64,000 nucleotides of DNA from Closterium sp. NIES-65 (Eukaryota > Streptophyta > Zygnematophyceae > Desmidiales > Closteriaceae). Positions 24,301 to 30,300 of the stretch are shown piece after piece. The stretch spans positions 124,001-188,000 of the forward strand of contig CANXME010002103.1 in assembly GCA_948144175.1 (NCBI GenBank), given 5' to 3'. The first letter of the stretch is position 1. Each line of letters begins with the position of its first letter. The position numbers and the translations under genes were made by a program. A model generated the notes under the pieces. It saw only the letters and a list, made by a program, of their open reading frames with translations. It was not told the DNA's origin and did not search any database.

Positions 24301-27300
24301 TTCCTGATCACGCCAGCCGCTAGATCTCACTTCGTCCCGCTTCAGTTTGGCGTGGCAGTAGCGGGGGGCATTGAGGCTGCTATACACACGGCGCATACTT
24401 ACCTGGAGGTGCATCCTGAAGTAGTGGCGCTGCAAATCGACCTCGCGAACGCGTTCAACGCAGTCGAGAGGAGAGCGGTGTTCGAGGGGTTGAGGAACGA
24501 AGTGCTTGAGAGTCTCACCCCCCTGGTCCGCCTATCTTACGGAGTCCCCTCCTCACTCTTCCTCGACCATGAATTCGCGGCGGCTCCCCTGCAAAGCGCC
24601 AGAGGGGTCCGCCAAGGAGATCCCCTCGGCCCCCTACTATTCGCCGCCAGCATCCACCCCTGCCTCGTTGCGACGGCAGCGGCTCACCCGCGGGTCGTCC
24701 TACTCGCCTATGCCGACGACATCACGCTCCTTGGTGACGCGCCACATTGCGCCGCGGTCTTTGACCACCTCACCGCCGCGCTCGCCTCCATGGGGCTCCT
24801 CCACAACCCAGCTAAGTGCGCGGCTTGGTCCGCCGCACCAATTGACCCTGCCTCCGTTCCCCCGGGCATCACCGTCTCGACCGAAGGGCTGCAAATCCTC
24901 GGCAGCCCCGTCGGCACAACACAGGGCTGCGCCACGGCAGTCAGGGACAGACTCACGGCAGCAGCGGAACCGCTCCCGTTGCTAGCGCAAATGGACCCGC
25001 AGCTCTGCCTCCTCCTCCTCACACGTTGCGTCAGCCGCCGCGCCTCATTCCTGGCAAGGACAACCCCGCTGGAGGTCTTACCCATCGCAGAATGGTCGGC
25101 ATGGGGGGAGCGGCTGCTCCACGCGTTCCTAGAGGCCGCGCACATTGTCGCACCAAGGAGCGACGAAAGGAGGCGTATTTGGCAACAGGCAACGCTTCCC
25201 GTTACCTTGGGGGGTTTGGGCATTACGGACCCGGCCGTGGAAGGAAGTTACGCGTACCTCGCTTCGGTGATCGGTGCGGCTCACCTCCTGCACTCGCTCG
25301 CCGACTCCCTACACCCCGCCATAGCTGCACTGCTCCCCCTTATGGACTCTGTTCCGGACTCCGCAGCAGCCTTGCCCTCGCGCCTAGCTGCAACTGAAGC
25401 AGCCCTGCCTCCTGAAGCCATGGAGGCCCTTCAGGCTGGTAAAAGTGACCCCAAGGGACTGAAGCTCCAGCAGTCCCTGGCCCTGGCAGTCCACACCCGC
25501 CGCTACCTCCGAGTGCTGAACACGGCGCGGCATATGCGCCCAAACCCCCTCTCAGGGCATGCTCAGCGGATGCAGTCCCTGCTGGGCCCGGGAGCAGGGG
25601 ACTGGCTGCTGGCAATCCCACTCTCTTGTGCGCTGAGGCTGGGCCCCTCCCAACACTCTTCTGCTTCCTCCTTCCGCCTTGGCCTCCCCCTCCCTGTCCC
25701 AAGGCGGTGCGACTGCCGATACCGCACCACCTTCCCTGATGACCGCCTCCCGAATCACCTTATGCGCTGCGAGAAGGGGAAAGGGAGGACTGCCACACAC
25801 CATGCTCTCAGGGATGAAATCGCAAGGATAGGGGCGGAAGCAGGCTTCACGGTTCACAAGGAGACCTATGCCTACTCTCTGGTTGAAAACCTTAAAGCGG
25901 ATGTCTCCATCCGCCATCCCCTGACCGGAGAAGTGTGGCTTTGTGATGTGACCGTGACCGACCCGGTGTCCTACCAGGACGAGAACTGCAACCGCGCACC
26001 TGGTTGGGCGGCTAGGGCAGCAGCTGCTCGGAAGGAGGAGAAATATGCGGGACGGAACGCGTGGGTGGGGTTCCACGCCTTGGCCGTGGAGACCTACGGC
26101 TACCCGTCGCCGGGGGTGCTGGCTTACCTGCGGCAGTGCGCGGAGCTGGCTGCGAAGCTCCGCTACAACGCGGCCCCTACCTCTCGAGAGGCTGCCAAGC
26201 TGCTGACGGAGTACCGCCAGCGCTGGAGCGTGTGCCTCCAGAGGGCGCAGGCAAACGCCCTCCGCACCAAGACCAATGAGGCCCTGGAGGCGGACGAGCT
26301 CAGCCTGCAAGGGCCGTGGGCCCCCCTCAACGAGGGGCAGCTGCACCAGCTGATTGAGCCCCCGTCTGACCACTAGGGTCGGACAGCGGGGGGGGGGAGA
26401 GAAGTAGGTGATGGTTGATAGGCCTGCTTGTTTGCCTAGTTTGCACGTGTCAGCTTCAAACCTTTGTACCACCCTTCAGCTAATACACGGACCATTCGAG
26501 AAGAAAGAGTGTGTTGTTTAGAGAGCCACTGAGATGCTAGGCTTTAAGCAAAGGAAAACGCTGCCTTATTTCTGTAAGAGACCAGTTCTGGTTCGAGTTG
26601 AACCATTCGAAACCTTCAAATCAAAGCAAGTGAGGCACATCCAACTCCAGGTTCGCATCGCAGCTCGAGCAGTACGGGTTTCCTAGAGAAGCAATTCAAG
26701 GGCTGCAAAAGTTCATCTCGTTCCGCTTGTTTTTGGCAAACAAAGACTCCTCGTTGGTTCGGATACTTGCTCAATCCCAGACGCCACAGTAGGGAGAATC
26801 TCGGTATGGCAACATAGCAGGATGGCAAGTTGGTATGGTAAACAGTAACTCACAGATTTTGCAGGTGGACCAGATTGGTCCAGCTATTGGGGAGGTAGCC
26901 TTCCAGGTTGTTTCCGTAAAGGGACCTGCAGAATGAGTGTGAGAGCAGGCAACAGACGGACGCGCGAGTATTAACTGGTGGGAGTTATGAGAATCTAGGG
27001 CAGAAATTATGAGTGATTTTCTTGAGACAGCGTTGCGGCAACAGAGACGGTCTGAGTGGGCCACCACAGTACGCTAATGCATATCACCTCTAACGAGGCA
27101 CGCTCTTACATTGCATGTCAGCCGCTTTCCCAACACCCTAGCTGCTTTCCCAACACCCTAGCTTCTTTCCCAACACCCTAGCTGCTTTCCCAACACCCTA
27201 GCTGCTTTCCCAACACCCTAGCTGCTTTCCCAACACCCTAGCTGCTTTCCCAACACCCTAGCTGCTTTCCCAGCACCCTAGCTTTCAACGAAGCGATTCC

Positions 27301-30300
27301 CAACATCCTATAGAAGAAATTCCCAACACCCTAACAGCTTTCCCAACACCCTAACAGCTTTCCCAACACCCTAGCTGCTTTCCCAGCACCCTAGCTGCTT
27401 TCCCAACACCCTAGCCGTACTAGCTTTCAACGAGTAAGAAGGAAACCCGATTCCTGAAGAGCTGATGCTAAGGATCCTCACCAATTTAAAGCCACACTAA
27501 ACTCACAGGAAGGTGAGTGCTGTGAGCTGAGAGAGGTCATCATTCAGCAATCGCCCCTGCCGGTGTGGATACTTTGAATACACGTTCCTGCGCACAAGAA
27601 GATGCCGGCAAGATCCAGCACACTCAGAGCAGCTCAATCACAGCCATTGCCATGGCACGCGTGGTCATCCCCGTGCCTCGTGTCGTGGGGGATGTGGCGT
27701 GTGTGTGACAATGGTGGAGTTCGAGAGTGAAGTAGGGGGGTGAAATAGGAGGGTGAAGTAGGAAGAACCCTAAACCCTAAACCCTGGAGCTCACAGATAC
27801 TGAAGGTTGGTGAGTTGAGTGACCCAAATGGGGAACTCCACAAATTGAAGGTTGGATAGATCCCTGCAGCAGGGAGGAAAGCAATAGCAGAGCACGTCAC
27901 GTAGACAAGCCAATGGAGCTGCAGTCATGTCCGGCGAGGGGATGGGGATGGGGATGGGGATGGGGATGGGGATGGGGATGGGGATGGCGATGGGGATGGG
28001 GATGGGGATGGGGATGGGGATGGGGATGGGGATGGGGATGGGGATGGGGATGGAGATGGGGATGTGTTACTCGTGCACACCAATGAATCCGCTTCACCTG
28101 TCCCATCGGACTTGAGTAGAGCTTACAGTGCAGTGAGGGCAGTCAGGTATTGAAGCTCTCTGGGTATCTCCCCTGTGGCGTTGGTGAGCCTACTGACATG
28201 CCTGTGGTCATGCACATGTAATCAGCAATAATGAAAGAACTACCATTGGCAATCGTGAGCTGGTATGGATGGAACAAATCACATGGTGACAAGCACATTA
28301 AGAATAGGAACGGGGAGCCACCACCGTCCCGTACGTTCTTATATCGCAATGATGCTTACAGCTGATGTAGGCTTCTCAGGTGTGAAAGAATGTGCAGGGA
28401 GGACAGGTCCCCTGTGAATGCCAAGTACTGTAGAGACCTGGTTGAAGAGAGGGAAGTGCGACATGGGAGAAGCCATTGCAGATAGTGTAACGTAGCAGCA
28501 TGGGGACTGCTGCATCGCACGATGTGGTGTGCAGCGTGTTAGGGTGGTTCGCCGCTACCCTATTACCCACCTGAGCACTTAACCTAGGGTTGGTACAACA
28601 ATGCTAGGAGCGGTGGGTAAAGTCAACAATGTGCGGAATCTAGTAAAGCTAGAACGGTGGGGCTGGACGGAAAATGAAGGAGAAGCAATTTGCCTCAACC
28701 TAAATGTCCAACCGCAATTGAACCATGCTTGGTACAAACGCAACAGGTCAGTTTTCGTTTCAGGGTTGGTTAGCGAATCTGGTTCCACCATACGGCACGT
28801 GGCTAAATGCGGCACACGCATTACACGAGGCTCCCAACTCTTTCTTAATTGCTGAAAAAGTTTTGTTTGAGCCGAATTGTGCAATTCCTTGTTTTGAACA
28901 AATATGTAACTGAAAATTAAAAAATTCTCCAGCCACAACTTTTCCCTAACGTCATCTAAAGGCGATTGCTAAACTAAGACAGCGAGGCTGGATAACACAG
29001 TGGAAGAAGAGTGACAGTGACAGTGACTGCTCACAGGAATAACATCGGCTCGTAAGGCGAACTGTGTTTGCATTGCGTGAAGTGAAGTGAAGTACAGTAT
29101 TTGCAGGTTGGTGAGGGAGGAGAGCCAGGCCAGTCCGTCCAGAGTGCCGATGAAACTGCTACCAACAACCGACCCAATAGCTCTGTGTGCACATGGGGCA
29201 TGCAAGCAGCAACAGTGCACATGAAGGGTGCACGTGGTACAGTTAGTGGGATATGGGACCACATGGGGCAGCCACGCAGCCATGGGGATGCAGGGTTTAG
29301 GGGAAATAAGGATATTACTATTTGGAATACACGAGGACTTACGAGTACGACTTTTGAGTCGACTCAAAAGTACTTGTACAAGCGATTGGTAATGAACGGC
29401 GTGAGAAAAGAGACAGGAAATGATAGTTGTGGTAGGGAAGGGAAATAAGGATATTACTATTCCAGTTTAAAAAATTTGCAGGAACAACGATCAATCCAGC
29501 TGGAAAGAGCAGAATGAGGGGGTGCAGAGGAGTGAAGGAGAGTGTTGGATGGTCATATTGGATGGGCATATTGGATGGGCAGGGCAGGGTCCAACATTCA
29601 GTTAACCTGGTATGGAACAATGGAAGAGCAACACTCACCAATGGAAGAGCAACACTCACAGGTGCGTGAGGTCAGTGAGAGTGGCGAGGGATGGAATGGG
29701 CCCGAACAGATAAAAGTAGGTCAGATCACTGTGGGATGGGATGGGATGGGAGCGAATGAACAGCAGTGGAGATGGCGAGAGGAAGCCTGAGATCAGCAGT
29801 GGTAAAATGGAGCCTTGAGATCTGTGACTGGCATTGAAGTTTTGCAGCTTGTGGTGTGGCTAGTGCGCAAGGGAGGCATGCAAGGGCGGGAAGAGGGTAT
29901 GTTCAGTTGTGGCATGTGAATGCAAGAACGAGATGGAAGGACAGAGCAGTACGAGGTTGGGGCGAGGCCATGGCAAACTAAGGAAAGGTTAGGTACTAGA
30001 TGCAATGCATGCAAGATGGATGTAGCGGAGGGAGAGGGAGGGTGGGTGGGAGGGTGGGTGGGTGGTGACGCACAGGAGTTGCAAAGTGGAAAGACCGGTG
30101 ATGGAGGCAGGTATGGAGGGAGGGGAGGAATTCGGATAAGGCTGTATTAGCTTTGAATTCCTGCCAACACACGAATGCATGCACGCACGCAATACCAACC
30201 AGCTCCCATTCCTCCCCCATCTCCCGTCCACCCCAGTTCCATTCTTCAAATATCCAGTCCTCCCCCATCCCACCCCCCACATCCTTCAACCCATCTCCCC

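Larger units (their letters stand above)
21365..26493 (+). mobile_element. non-LTR retrotransposon copy 3, full-length-like
   Basis: Starts directly after (GA)n and ends near 26493 at GGACCATTC, followed by GAGAAGAAAGAG, a degraded GA-like remnant of the target. The 5' end has TATTTAAGG near 21420 and CCTCATTATTTCG, matching the layout of copy 2. The 3' UTR of about 120 bp resembles that of copy 1. Most of the RT/REL frame is open. It is the same family as copy 1, at roughly three quarters amino-acid identity by eye. Confidence 0.88.
26854..29728 (-). other. RLK membrane-distal LRR exon block
   Basis: Exons 29660-29728 (LTYFYLFGPIPSL), 29096-29182, 28360-28437, 28127-28192, 27795-27863, 27507-27587 and 26854-26925 (LYGNNLEGYLPNSW) encode seven further LRR-like units with phase 2 ends. 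They vary more in length (66-87 bp) than the membrane-proximal block, and several have irregular LRR consensus, as is common near the N-terminus of the solenoid. Exon 29096-29182 is the least certain because its acceptor is inferred from frame. For 28360-28437 the upstream of two AG acceptors keeps the frame. Confidence 0.65.

Noticed and set aside
27765..27786. Chromosome end (telomere)
   Set aside because: Only two CCCTAAA units, surrounded by gene exons.
28580..28960. Possible DNA transposon between TAGGGTTGG and CCCTAA
   Set aside because: Ends match over only five bases and no target duplication flanks them; ORFs within have no family resemblance.
29032..29070. Extra LRR exon ending CCGATGTTATTCCT|GTGAG
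   Set aside because: The splice sites look possible, but the encoded segment has no LRR pattern.
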